Source: Nymphaea colorata (taxonomy: Eukaryota > Streptophyta > Magnoliopsida > Nymphaeales > Nymphaeaceae). From it: a DNA stretch of 64,000 bases. The stretch lies in NCBI RefSeq assembly GCF_008831285.2, contig NC_045145.1:15994802-16058801 (forward strand). The letters run 5' to 3'. The translations under genes and the position numbers were made by a program. Below are positions 38,883-49,859 of the stretch, in pieces. How positions within the stretch are numbered: position 1 is the stretch's first letter; each line of letters opens with the position of its first letter. The notes beneath the pieces were generated by a model. The model was not told where the DNA came from and made no database searches. It saw only the letters and a list, made by a program, of their open reading frames with translations.

Positions 38883-41500
38883 GATAAAGCAAGACCCTTC
38901 GTTCTCCAAAGAAGTGGAAAAAAAAGGATGGCACAAAAGGATAAACAAACCCAACCTTCCGTAGAAAAATATGGAGGTTTAAAGTTGAATCCCGCGAAAG
39001 CAAAACAAGGAATCTTTAGAATTACAAGCTTGAGTGTTCAACGGAGAAAAACTATGCAGGTATAGGAACAAGCCTCAGTTAAAACCAAGAGGGTGACGAG
39101 ATGATAGATTGCACAAAATAAGTTACGAAGATTAGCCGGTGTGAATGAACACTCAACGAAAATGCTTACATTCACACAACCGGTCAGCAAGCAGACCTAC
39201 TAAGATACAACCAAATTCGCCTGTCTTCGTTAGTTCCTCTACTACTAAAATTTCGATACAGCAGTTAGAACCTCCTTGAGAAATCCAAAACAACTCTCTG
39301 TGGAGAAGCTCAAAGTATCATCAACGACAAAGGAGCAACAATCCTTAAGCTTAAGCTATTTACAGTTTCGTGCACAAATCAAAAGAGAAACCAATCAATC
39401 CAAGGAAATTATCAGTTCGGATGACAAGAGAAAGCCAGTCAACCGATCCCCAACTTATCGAGAAATCGTCCAAACAATTCTTCAGGCATCAGATAATCCA
39501 AGAACGCCACAAACCCCTAATCCCCAAGCACAATTACACCCAATCCAAAAACCAAAATGACATACATACTCCATAGCCAAACACCAATCAAGAAATCCGT
39601 TTCCATTCTGCGGATTGAATGTTTAATTCCAAAAAAGCACGGGCAGTTTCTACCCCAAAAGAAAGAGCAGAAACAAAGAAAGACTGATACGATCAGAAAT
39701 CGAGACCGCAGAAACTATCACATAGACCAAGAAGAAGCCTGATTGAACTGGCGGAACTTATCTGACCACCACCAAAAACAGATCCTACCCAAGAAACTCA
39801 AATAAGGGTCAGGATCAAGAGCAAGAAGGACAACAATGCGACGGAAAGAGGTTCTCCTCTCCTCCTCCTCCTTCCCCGACAATTATTCTCAGCTATGACA
39901 TCCAAAAACAGGACTCCCATGACCACGCTTATAGGGACGACGAAAACAACAAAAAGTCGAACAAAGTGTCTCTGGTTTTCTTTTTCTTCGTTGAATTCTT
40001 CTTAATGAGAATGGCTGAAGCAGCCAGCGGAAAAACAGGGGCAGCAAATGCAATGGCGTTGAAGAGGAATGGAGGGAACTCCGAGAGGAGTTTCGTATTT
40101 GAGGGTGAAGTGGTGGGAAGTTGGGACAGCGGCAGACGCAGTGCTGACGATGCGCGTACCGAAAGTGGAGGCGGGGCCCCACGTCGGACGTTCTTTTCTT
40201 TCCTTGTCGGGTCGTATCTGATTTTTCCTATGAATCTTATACCTTCTTGTAGAAGAAAGTATGGTGAAAATCTTCGGGGAAATTTTTGATTTTCGCGTTT
40301 TCCATGGATTTGATCGACCTCTTTGCTTTGGGTCTAATCTAATTTGAGAGTTGAAACCAGAAAATATCATCTAGACGGCATGGGAGTCAGATTGTTGGAC
40401 GCAGACTGGTTCAGTGGATTGGCTGAAGAAATTTGAAACCGACTAGGATTAGTGGCCAGATTCAGGTAAAATATACAATTTTGTAATCTGAATTTATTAG
40501 GCGAGTAAGGTCCAATAAAGATTTGACCTGGTAACATATAAATTTCAATATCCTGCTAGTTGGATTCAATTTTGTTTTTAAAGAATGGTCTAAATTCAAG
40601 CAACAAATTTAATAATCAGAATCTCATTAAGTTGAATCGAGTAAAAGCTAAAATCAAAACCGTTTATACTCGAATTTAGTAAGGGGTTTGATACTGCCTG
40701 CCCAAAAACATCTAAAATAAAAGCGACTTGTACTAACGTGTAAAACCAAGTTGGACTTAGAAAACGAAGATGGAAAAGGTTTCCCACCAATAACAGTTCC
40801 GTGGGAAAACTTTTCTAAGTAATTTTTTTCTGACAAACACGAAAGTGGGTGCGGGTTTGATTCCTAACGGTCAACCCCTTAATCGTTAGGTTTACGGGCA
40901 GGTCTTGCTCAGGTGGTGACTTTTACCAAACCCAAACCGGACGGATTTCACGAGATCCGGTTCCCCTTCTGAATTCTCATTCTCATTTCATATCCAATCT
41001 CGAATAAGGTCCAAGTCTTCTGGATCTCATAAAATTTTCTTCTTCGAATATGATTTTCAAGAAGAAGGGAATCAAACATATTTTTGAATTCTAGCTTTCA
41101 GCTTGGCCTTCTTGAATATGATTCTCATTAGGAAATCTCGTGTATTTGTTTGGTCCTTGTCTAATAAAGCTTCACCTTTTGATTTGGATTCTAGTTATTA
41201 GGGAAAATGGGTTTCAAAAAAATATGACTTTCCATAGTTCTGTCTTACCACGCTTCGTTTTTTAATACAGAATCATTTCAATCATATATTTAGTACTTTT
41301 ATAGTTTCTCATTATTTCTTGTATTAATATCAATTCTAAACCACACTGAGCTGGTCTAACCCGACCCACTTGAGTTGAACCCATTAAAATAAATAAACAA
41401 ATAAATAGATAAGAACAAGTATTGAGGATGCCGGTTGACCAAGTACATCCACTCCATTGCTTTTTATTGTGGAAGATTAGTATGTACAAATTAATGAAGG
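38883..41500. other. FAB1C 5' region and intergenic DNA
   Basis: The FAB1C promoter and 5' UTR should lie here on the minus strand. A pyrimidine/purine-biased tract at 39845-39880 and a locally GC-richer patch at 40010-40200 mark the likely transcription start area, but I could not place a TATA box or a 5'-UTR intron with confidence. A plus-strand 107-codon frame at 39966-40289 (Gly/Ser-rich) has no domain and is probably chance. From 40.4 to 41.5 kb nothing is recognised. Confidence 0.4.
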
Positions 41501-41544
41501 CCCATTAATATAGTTTGATAGAAGCAATTCCAGCTCGATTAGAC

Positions 41545-41836
41545 GGTTATGTGTTGAGCTCCAGCTCGACTCAATTAATACTCGAGAAACTAGTTTGAAT
41601 AGAATTGATATTCATCGTTACGTGTTGAGTTCGAGCTCGACTTGATTAAGCTCGACAAACTTGTAAACTTGTTTGAATATATCGATTTGATTAAGGCTCG
41701 AACTCGACTCGACAGTTACGTGTTGAGTTTAAATTGAACTCGATTATTTAAACGAGTCGACTCATGAACTCGAGCTCGACTCGTTAAACAAATGACTCAG
41801 CTCAAACTCGTTCACGAGCCGTTGTTCACCCTTACT
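41545..41836. repeat. Degenerate CTCGA-rich repeat block, probable DNA-transposon end
   Basis: Three diverged copies of a motif like TTACGTGTTGAGTTCGAGCTCGACT recur near 41549, 41619 and 41716. The block ends with CGTTCACGAGCCGTTGTTCACCCTTA. Read on the minus strand this is TAAGGGTGAACAACGGCTCG, the kind of start seen on plant hAT-type non-autonomous elements. A matching left end is not visible, so it may be a fragment. A GA run follows at 41848-41862. Confidence 0.5.
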
Positions 41837-43021
41837 CACAATCAGAGAGAGAGAGAGAGAGAAGTAGGGACCCGCCTTTGAAATTCCAAGTTAGGGCTCC
41901 ACACAACTTGGATGTCAAAAAAATGACAAATTATCAATATTTGTTCTTTGAAATATTATGTCTCTGAAAATTATTAATGCTGCTAAACACGAACATTAAA
42001 TTCAACTATCATAACATCAGATGACCTACAAATGAATGCGTGTAAATTAATTTTTTGCAACTTTTCAAAAAGTAGCTAGTTGATGCTTCCTTTTTTCCAC
42101 TTCATGGTTTTATGATAATCTAATGTAATACAACAAACAGTTAAAGATCGGTACGCATTGTTTATATTTTATGAACCGAGACCGAGACATGTATATATAT
42201 ATATACACGCAAGGCATTGAAATCTTTAATCTGACTTTGAGTAAAGCAATGGGCGATCTTGATGTGGTTGCGAATTGACTTTGAAAATCTTTGAAAAATA
42301 AACGAGTGTCACTAATAATTAACTTGGATCATATCCAACAACAGAGAATTATTGATGTTTTCTGATGCATTGGCACCCTCACATATAAAAGTCTATTATT
42401 TTCAACATAGATGTTTTTTGTTTCAAATTATCACGCCCCGCACCTACATCACCTTTTGGAAATCGCACCACATCTTTTCCAAAGCTCTCGTCACATGTTA
42501 ATACCTTTCGCTTATATATGGTTTTAAAAAAGGGACCCTTTTCTACAAATATTTTTTTTAATCAAAGCTATACTTTCATTAAAAAAAAGGTCAAAGAAGC
42601 AAATAATATAAGTTAGCTAAAACAGCAGGATTATAAGTCGGTGATTGCCAGAGAATAATATGTTGAGGAAAAAAACTTAGAGCGAATGCCTTGTATTTTT
42701 TTCAGGTCAATGGAAATTCAGTTCAGACTCTCATTGAACAGTCAATTTCCATGCAAAATATGTCCCTTACGAAAAAAAATAGCGAAAGTCCGTTGATTAA
42801 TTAAAATTACAGGCAAATGGTGGGACCTAAAATGCAAATTCCCTGTTTTCGTATACTCTCCCGTGTTATCGTGATGGCCACGATCGTAGTCGTCGGCGTT
42901 GGTGATGGCTCTTGAGACCTGTAAAACTTAAGTATGCATTTCATGGAACGTAGAAAAATCATTCATATGAACCTAGGTGATGAAACACTACTTCTCTGTA
43001 AGACAGCAAATCTGTTCATGT

Positions 43022-43051
43022 GATTTGCTCTCTTCTGTAAGAGAGCAAATC
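43022..43051. repeat. Perfect 13-bp inverted repeat, 4-nt loop
   Basis: GATTTGCTCTCTT at 43022-43034 is followed after CTGT by its exact complement AAGAGAGCAAATC at 43039-43051. Confidence 0.9.
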
Positions 43052-43455
43052 TTTAGATTTCTTGCCTCTTAAAAATATGGTTTGGTCTTTATTCTTTCTA
43101 ACTTGATCTCCATCATTTAATCTTCTTAAAAATCGACGGCTCATGTGATTCTCATACAATCGGGTATATAAGAATATGCTATCTAGCTGTTTCCTTCACA
43201 TATATATATACATATATATAGCCAACATCCATTATCGGATGGGTCTTTGAAAATTTTGCAACACTAAAAACTATCATAATTCTATGGCTAGAAAACTGTG
43301 GCTAATGATTTGTCATTGTGGAATGTGCTCTTTGTGATACTTTTTGTTGTCGTGAAATTTAAATTTACTCATTTGGCAATGAAAGTTGGCTAGTTGATTT
43401 CAATTCTATATATATTTTAATAACCTAACCCATGCCCGGGTTCGAATCCTTGGTC

Positions 43456-43510
43456 TAACAGATCCCCAGTAGTTTCCATTCTAACCAAAAAAACTACTGG
43501 GGATCTGTTA
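43456..43510. repeat. Perfect 20-bp inverted repeat, 15-nt loop
   Basis: The arm at 43456-43475 (begins TAACAGATCCCC) is exactly reverse-complementary to 43491-43510 (ends GGGGATCTGTTA). Just upstream, GGGTTCGAATCC (43438-43449) resembles a pol III B box. It may be a foldback element or a young hairpin locus; no miRNA family is recognised. Confidence 0.9.
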
Positions 43511-46500
43511 TAAGCTATTAAAAATCTCTTACAATTTTAAACAAGAAACTAAACTTTAAGGTATTTTATATATAATCTTTGTTCAGGTTTGGGTGGAGAA
43601 ATCCTCTAACCTTTCACAGTAAACCACCTGATATATTATGCATTTGTAATTAATCACACCTCTCGATGCAATGCATTAAATGGTTGTGATGGGATGGAGT
43701 TCAAGATGGATTTTAAATCTTCTACAAACACACACATACACCTACACATACTTTAACATAATTATGATATGATATGACTTTTTTAAAATCATTTCCTCCT
43801 TAAAGTTACAGAGATTCCACAAGACACCCTATGGATAGATCCTTGTGGTTATGTCTGTATACCTGTCATGCACGCATGCATGTTGTAACCGCCCTCCTTA
43901 CCTACAATACCATATCAATTATATATAATCTTTATGTTCAATAATGTATTTGTAAAACAGAAAGAATACTTTTCAGAAAAGTAGGTTTAGGCTGATTTGA
44001 CGTGGCCCATACAGGCCGCTTTTCTTCTGTCTTCTTGTGAAATGATTCACATTGGATTCTAAGAATCAGCAGACACTGAAGATATATGCATATGTAATCT
44101 ACTCAGCTTTTGCGCGCACAAGTGGAAAAGTTTCCAAGTGATGAACCAATAATGCACGCAGGAAATGGGAATAATGTTATGTTGAAGGTTTCTAATAGAA
44201 AAAGAGAAGCTCTGATGTCCCATCACCTGCAATTTGTCCTTTGCTAGTAAAGAAAGTGAGCTCTCTTTGCTTCACAAGACAGGCAAACTAACAAAGTTTG
44301 GATGAAATATAATGAGAACCTTTTTTTCTTAACAGCTAGACTCATGTCACCTATGTATGTTTCTGTCCTTATTGGCAAGTTGGTGAAAATTGTATCAGAA
44401 ACTTTAAGTGGTGAAACGTCATTATCTTCATCTGCTGCCAGTGTGACCAAGACTGGGCATTGATATGTGAGACACAATCCAAGATGATTGTTGAGACCCA
44501 CTTCTATGCATTTCGCTGTCTGATATTTGTTGGGGTTTCAGTTTGTGATAGGTACCATTGGATTCATATATTTGGTAAAAATATTATCAGTTACTGGTCT
44601 GCAGTTTCTGTCATTTCTCCAATGTCTGGTTTGATCTTGATTAATATCAACTTCTACTGGTGTAAGAAATGAAATTCTCGCAAACTCTGAAGTAATAATG
44701 ATGAAGATTTTGACACTGATCAAAACATGTATACCTTACTGTAAATATAAAGATTGGGAGAAGAGAGATAGCCCAAAGAGGCCGAAGCTCCTGCTCTTTT
44801 TCTTTCTGCTTTCGGGGTATAGGGCTGCTTTAAGACTTTGGTGGAAAGCGGTATACCCTTTGAATGAGTGGCTCCTACAAGAATCCGGTTGTTCACCGCT
44901 CCGCCAGTCCGACTAGTTACGTTATGCTCTTGATAAAAATAAATATGGTATAATTAAATTAAGCAGTGTATTAAGAGGACTGTAACAGAGTATGGAAACT
45001 ATGTTCATTTCGGGTGAGCAAGTTGAACATATTAAAAAAAAAAGCAACAACAATGGTTTATTTACTATTATTGAAACGCAGGAGCATGCATTGCGATGGG
45101 AAGGATAAGGAAATGGTAACTGCGGGTTTTACTGAGAAAAACCAAAATGGGAAGCTCCAGCTTCATCATAAGATGCATCCCCTTGTACAAGTTTATTCTT
45201 ATCTGCCTTTTCTTTTAGCAATACTAAAAGATATGTACAGATTGATTCTTCAGATCGATCCCGTCAGCTTTACATCATCCTCAATGAAAAATATGGCTTT
45301 TCACTTAAAATATTTCAGGGTGTATAAATCGCGTTCCTTAACGCTATGCAGAATCTTGCACGTAAATCAAGTTTTAATGGTTAATCTTGCAGATTATGAC
45401 TAATCGACTTACGCATTCAAATTTCAGAGAGTCATGAAGATCTACGAGTCTTTGAACAGGAGGAGATCAATTCAACGGACGGAAACGAAGGGAAATCTGA
45501 GACATCAAAAACCTTGCAGATTCTTTACCAGTTTACAGAAGAATGCTTGCTGCACATACATACACACTCCAAACATGTACATAAATTACAGAAAGGCTTG
45601 CTTATGCGGACGTAGAAGAAGAAAATCTACCAACTATCTTGCCTAACCATCAAAGGCAGTAGCTCATGCAAGCGGTGAAGGAACTGAGTTATTCTTACAT
45701 TGACTTCCATGTTGCTGATAGTTGAATGGCGATGGTTAGGTGGTTGAATTAAAAGGGATGGTCATATGTAATATGTTTTGTCCCCCACCAAAGTACGTCA
45801 TTTGATGTCGCTGCACCTACCGCCCCTTGTGTTGATGACGTCCGCACAGTTCTTTTTCCTTTTTCCTCCACAGAAAAGGCCGGTTCGTCGGTGGAAGGGC
45901 GGTTGGTCTCTTGTGTTCAGGACTCGGGGTGCTCCTGTTGGAGTCTTGAATTTTTTGGGATGATCTCGTTTGGGAATGGTCAAATATTTGAATGTTTGGT
46001 AACTCGAATCTGTACAGTAAATGTTTTTACAGTAAGGAACATTTTTCTTTGAATAAGGGCCAAACTCTTCCTTTTCCTTGCTCCTACCGTCTAAGGCTGT
46101 GTGTCACTGTAATTATTGTAGACCTAACGTAGATAACACTTCCGCCTAATTGATGAGAATTGTGATGTTTATTGGAATCAAACTGATGATGTAGAGTTTC
46201 ACCAGCACCACCAGGTTGACCAGCTATACTATGTCTCTCGAAGCGGACAGTAGATACTTGAACCGAAGATAAAAAAATGTACAGGAAACACCAAACAGGT
46301 TAGGAGGATTGGCGCTCATCAGCTTCTTAGATTGGCCGATCACCTGTTTTTTTTCTTTTCTTTTAATATATACTTAGGCAAAATTACATTCGACTTAAAA
46401 CCCTTAAAGTCATGCCGTTATGTCTCTAAGGTTCTGACTTGTTTATTGATAGACCTATGATATGTCCTTTTAATTTGGGTCTCACAGTTGTCATTATTTG

Positions 46501-46568
46501 TAGCCTAGCTAGATGAGCTACGCACGAGAGTGTGACAACGGATAGGATTCAAACTTTGGACCCCTTTA

Positions 46569-46981
46569 GGGGCGGTTTGATGGTCAGAAAAAAATTTCTG
46601 AAAAAAAAATTTCAGAAAAAAAATTCTAGAATTGAAGAAACGGAAAAATTTTTCCATTTTTCCAAAACCGGTTTGTGTTTGTTTTGGAAGAAAAATTTTT
46701 CTAGGAAAAAAATTCTTTGTTTGATGGGAATGGTGAGGAAGAAGGAGGAAGAAGAGAAGGAGGGAGGAGGGAGAAAAAATTTCCTCTTCCAACGGTCACA
46801 AAAATTTTTCCGGAAAAATTTCTCCACCCCTCTGGCTGGAGAAATTTTTTCGGAAATATTTTTTCAGAATCATCTCCAACGGTCCAAATTTTTTTTCCAT
46901 GTTTGATGAAATGGAAAAGTTTCAAAAATTTGAATTTTTTTTCCTGTTGAACAGTGCTTTTCCTGCCAACCAAACGCCCCC
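46569..46981. mobile_element. Tourist-like MITE (PIF/Harbinger type)
   Basis: The 413-bp element is bordered on both sides by TTA (46566-46568 and 46982-46984), the target duplication of PIF/Harbinger elements. Its ends are imperfect inverted repeats: GGGGCGGTTTGATGGTCAG at the left and, read from the right on the other strand, GGGGGCGTTTGGTTGGCAGG. The interior is a series of AAAAATTTTT-type palindromic blocks and has no coding capacity beyond Phe/Lys-rich spurious frames. Confidence 0.8.
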
Positions 46982-46984
46982 TTA

Positions 46985-47605
46985 AGTTGGATCGGTTGAA
47001 AATACTGGATCGCCGGATCGAAGGGTTGACTTGGTGGCTCAGTTGGATCTGTTGGTAACTTTTGCATTTATTTTATAAGTAGATGAAGAATGATTTTTTT
47101 TTATCAACTAATAATAAATTGTATGAGTGTTTGTGTTGATTGAATCACGTTTGTGATATTTCACAATTTTAAAAAATAACAAACTTTAATATTCAGCTAG
47201 GCACGGCAGAAAAGAATGTGTAACTCGTGATCCAGTACATGAATGAACGATCCTCTTGCTCTCTACGACTAACAAATCTCGAAGCCTTTAATGGATATCG
47301 ATTTTCATCATCTTTAATAACAAATATACTATGTTTTTGTTTTGGAAATCATATTCTGATTATTAGGTGTTCTAAATTTAATAACGAAATGCTACTTATA
47401 ATGACTCTGTAATTCTTGAAAAAAGAATGCAGTAGTATTTTGGGGAATATGTATTGTGAAACCATGTGCTCTAAGACTACCACAATTTTCTTATCAGATG
47501 TCCTCGTAAGTGAGGATCATCATATTTTTAAGATTCAGAAATAACACGTATTGTGTAGTAGGCAAATCTTGGCACAGTTCTTTGGGGTGTTTGGTAATAT
47601 AAACT
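46985..47605. other. Intergenic DNA, nothing recognised
   Basis: AT-rich, only short open frames, no transposon ends seen. Confidence 0.5.
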
Positions 47606-47775
47606 TCACAGTTACAAAATTCGTTCTCGCATTTTGAATGGTAAAGTTTTTTTCGAGTATAATACAATGAGCAGGAAAAAAAAGAAAAGATATGGTCAAT
47701 TTAAAAGAAAATAAAAATCTTAAAAATTGAGAAATAATAAAATAAATGAGAAACTAATAACACAAACATAAAAGT
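47606..47775. repeat. AT-rich dispersed repeat, copy B (partial)
   Basis: Shares with copies A and C the blocks CGAGTATAATACAATGAGCA / GAGTATAATACGGAGAGC, 'atatggtcaattt' / 'atatggcaaattt' and GAGAAACTAATAACACAAAC / GGGAAACTAATAACACAAAC. It is shorter than the others, so it is likely truncated. Confidence 0.6.
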
Positions 47776-48955
47776 CGCCCATAACATATGATGTGTATCC
47801 CCAAGGGGGTTGGAAAAACAGGATCGGGTAGGGGCTCGCAGACGACCAGTCACCATTTCGAGCTCCGAAAGTGCTAACTCACTGTATTGTAAACAAGGAG
47901 CCATCGACATGCAAATTGAAGAGCAGCAGGGGTGGCACCTCCAGCACTGACGCAGACTTTGTACCTTAAGGAATGAGAGGTTGAGTGGGGGCTTTGACCT
48001 TCTTTGGGCGGTGGGTCAAACCCCGCTCACCCAAACATATAATGTGCTACCCTTAATATACAACTCTGTCAAGCACTTAAAAAGTAACATCCAACCAAGA
48101 TTAATATTTCAAATGTGGTTTTATTATGAAAGAAAGAGAGACGCTCCAGGGAGATTACTTTTACAAGATCATAACAGAAAATGTCATCGATCGATGGAGA
48201 AACTCCAACAGTAGGAGGAAGCATTAGGAGGGAGGTGGTGCTAAAGGGCTTCAGAGAAAGATGAATTGCTGGTCGAAATCAAATGCCCGGCTGAGGGAAA
48301 ATAAAGGGAATGCATGGCACAGGCGACTGGAGTACCTTTGTCAAGGAGCCTGGCGTTTCACTGATTTGATCTTATCTGGACCGGTATGCACGTGCAGATC
48401 CGGATCACCCTTAGACTCAGCCTAATCTTGAGCATAGGCCTAGCTATCCGACTGGTACCCGGTTTGATTGGATCTGAGTTCGGGTCCAAAAAAATTGGTT
48501 CAGGCTGACCCGATGAACCCAATTCGGCCTGATTTATTTTTTAATAATATTTTTATTTAATAATGATATATATATTATTATTAAAAATATATTTTGCATT
48601 TAAAAATTTTATTTTATATTAAAAATTATTTTTTTATTTTAACTGGGTTAGGCACAGGCTTGAATGTCAGATATCAGACTGATTTGGTTTCGACCTGGCC
48701 CCAGCCCCCATGCCCAGCGCTGAGCTCATGTCAATGAATGGCAATTGTATGTCATGGCAAACACACCTGTTTCAACACTTGTTCGTTTAGTAATTTCGGT
48801 GTTTAGTTAAGAGTACCACTATTTAAATCATTAATCTGACTCGTACGTGTGACATTATAATGTGAACAATATATATGATAGACTTGTAGTGTAAAATCTT
48901 ATCTTAGGATGAATTTTTAGATAACTTTGATTACCCCAATGAAAAGCTCATACCT
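47776..48955. other. Intergenic DNA with a diverged repeat-like patch
   Basis: Around 48400-48740 there is an AT-rich core (long TTATTAT/AAAAATA runs) flanked by GC-richer arms (GGTTTGATTGGATC..., GACCTGGCCCCAGCC). It looks like an old transposon remnant, but no terminal repeats or target duplication were found. No gene seen. Confidence 0.4.
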
Positions 48956-48959
48956 TTCA

Positions 48960-49315
48960 CCTCCTTTGGGTTTTGTTAAGTTGAATGTTAATGCGGCTGC
49001 TCGAACAAATCCATAAGACTTAATGTGGTTTATTTCACAATGATAGTAGAGAACGGTTATTTGGTTTCACTTGTCCCATATAACTAAGGGTGAACTTACT
49101 TTTATTCTTCATGGTTTGCAATTAGCTTTGAAACGTGGCTTTCGTAAAGTCATTGTTGAATCAAATTCCCTCTTACCTATGAATAAGGTTCTATAAAAAG
49201 TACAGCTTCGTGACCTTTTATTTCAAATAGTGAAGCAGTGTCAAGAATTGTTGAGACAAGATTACAAGTATGTCTTATGTCAAAAGCACAGAGAAGCTAA
49301 TGACATGAAGGTTTT
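48960..49315 (+). pseudogene. RNase H-like domain relic (plant RVT_3 type, probably LINE-derived)
   Basis: Translating in places across frames gives GFVKLNVNAAARTNP near 48966, then ELTFILHGLQLALKRGFRKV and IVESNSLL near 49090-49170. These correspond to the 'KLNVDGA..GNPG' and 'EL.AI..GL.LA...G..KVIVESDS' segments of the RNase H-like domain common in plant LINEs and related host copies. The central glycine-rich segment is broken by stops, and a stop follows SLLPMNKVL. No reverse transcriptase lies upstream, so this is an isolated fragment. Confidence 0.7.
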
Positions 49316-49358
49316 TTTATTCTCCTTGTCGCTAGAGTGAGTTCTGGTCTGCATCAGT

Positions 49359-49430
49359 GTCAATAATGGCAGGGTAAGCCCTTCAACTTAGCTGTCAATA
49401 ATGGCATGGTAAGCCCTTCAACTTAGCTTA
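49359..49430. repeat. 35-bp tandem duplication
   Basis: GTCAATAATGGCAGGGTAAG...CTTCAACTTAGCT is repeated immediately with one base change (49359 and 49394). Confidence 0.85.
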
Positions 49431-49697
49431 CATTGGCATCAGCAATGAGATAGTGGCACGTCATTTAAGACGCAGAGTCTTTGACTCATGAGAACCGAAT
49501 GAGAGACGGGCCCCTTAAGATCACATGATTTAAAGGTTGCAACATTAAAAATAGATATACATATATGTGTATTTCAAGTATCCAAAAACTAATTAACACC
49601 ATCAATTCAGTGTTCACACATAGGGGTGGGTATCGGCCCGGCCCGGGTCGACCCATTGGGCCCGAAGCCCGGGCCCGGGCCCTGCCCGATTATTGAC

Positions 49698-49850
49698 GGG
49701 CCGGGCCAGGCCGGGTACCGGGCCAGGTCCACCATGTTTGAGGCCCAGCCCGGCCCGTTTAGCTGGGCCGGGCCAGGCCGGGTACCGGGCCAGGTCCACC
49801 ATGTTTGAGGCCCAGCCCGGCCCGTTTAGCTGGGCCGGGCCGGGTCGGGC
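49698..49850. repeat. 67-bp GC-rich subterminal tandem repeat, about 2.2 copies
   Basis: The unit contains GGGCCGGGCCAGGCCGGGTA and CCACCATGTTTGAGGCCCAG; the shared GGTACC sites are 67 bp apart. It lies inside the left end of the hAT element. Pro/Gly/Ala-rich frames on both strands here are artefacts of this composition. Confidence 0.85.
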
Positions 49851-49859
49851 AAATTGTTT

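Larger units (their letters stand above)
41863..46565. other. Intergenic AT-rich region, no gene recognised
   Basis: Apart from two perfect hairpins (separate entries), 4.7 kb without a supported gene. Plus-strand frames at 44698-44916, 45014-45403 (129 codons) and 45434-45646 have no recognisable domain. TA-rich patches occur at 42190 and 43200. Confidence 0.45.

Noticed and set aside
43438-43449. SINE or tRNA gene suggested by GGGTTCGAATCC
   Set aside because: No A box at the right distance and no cloverleaf could be drawn.
46505-46973. Phe/Lys-rich frames on both strands
   Set aside because: They are translations of AAAAATTTTT blocks inside the Tourist-like MITE.
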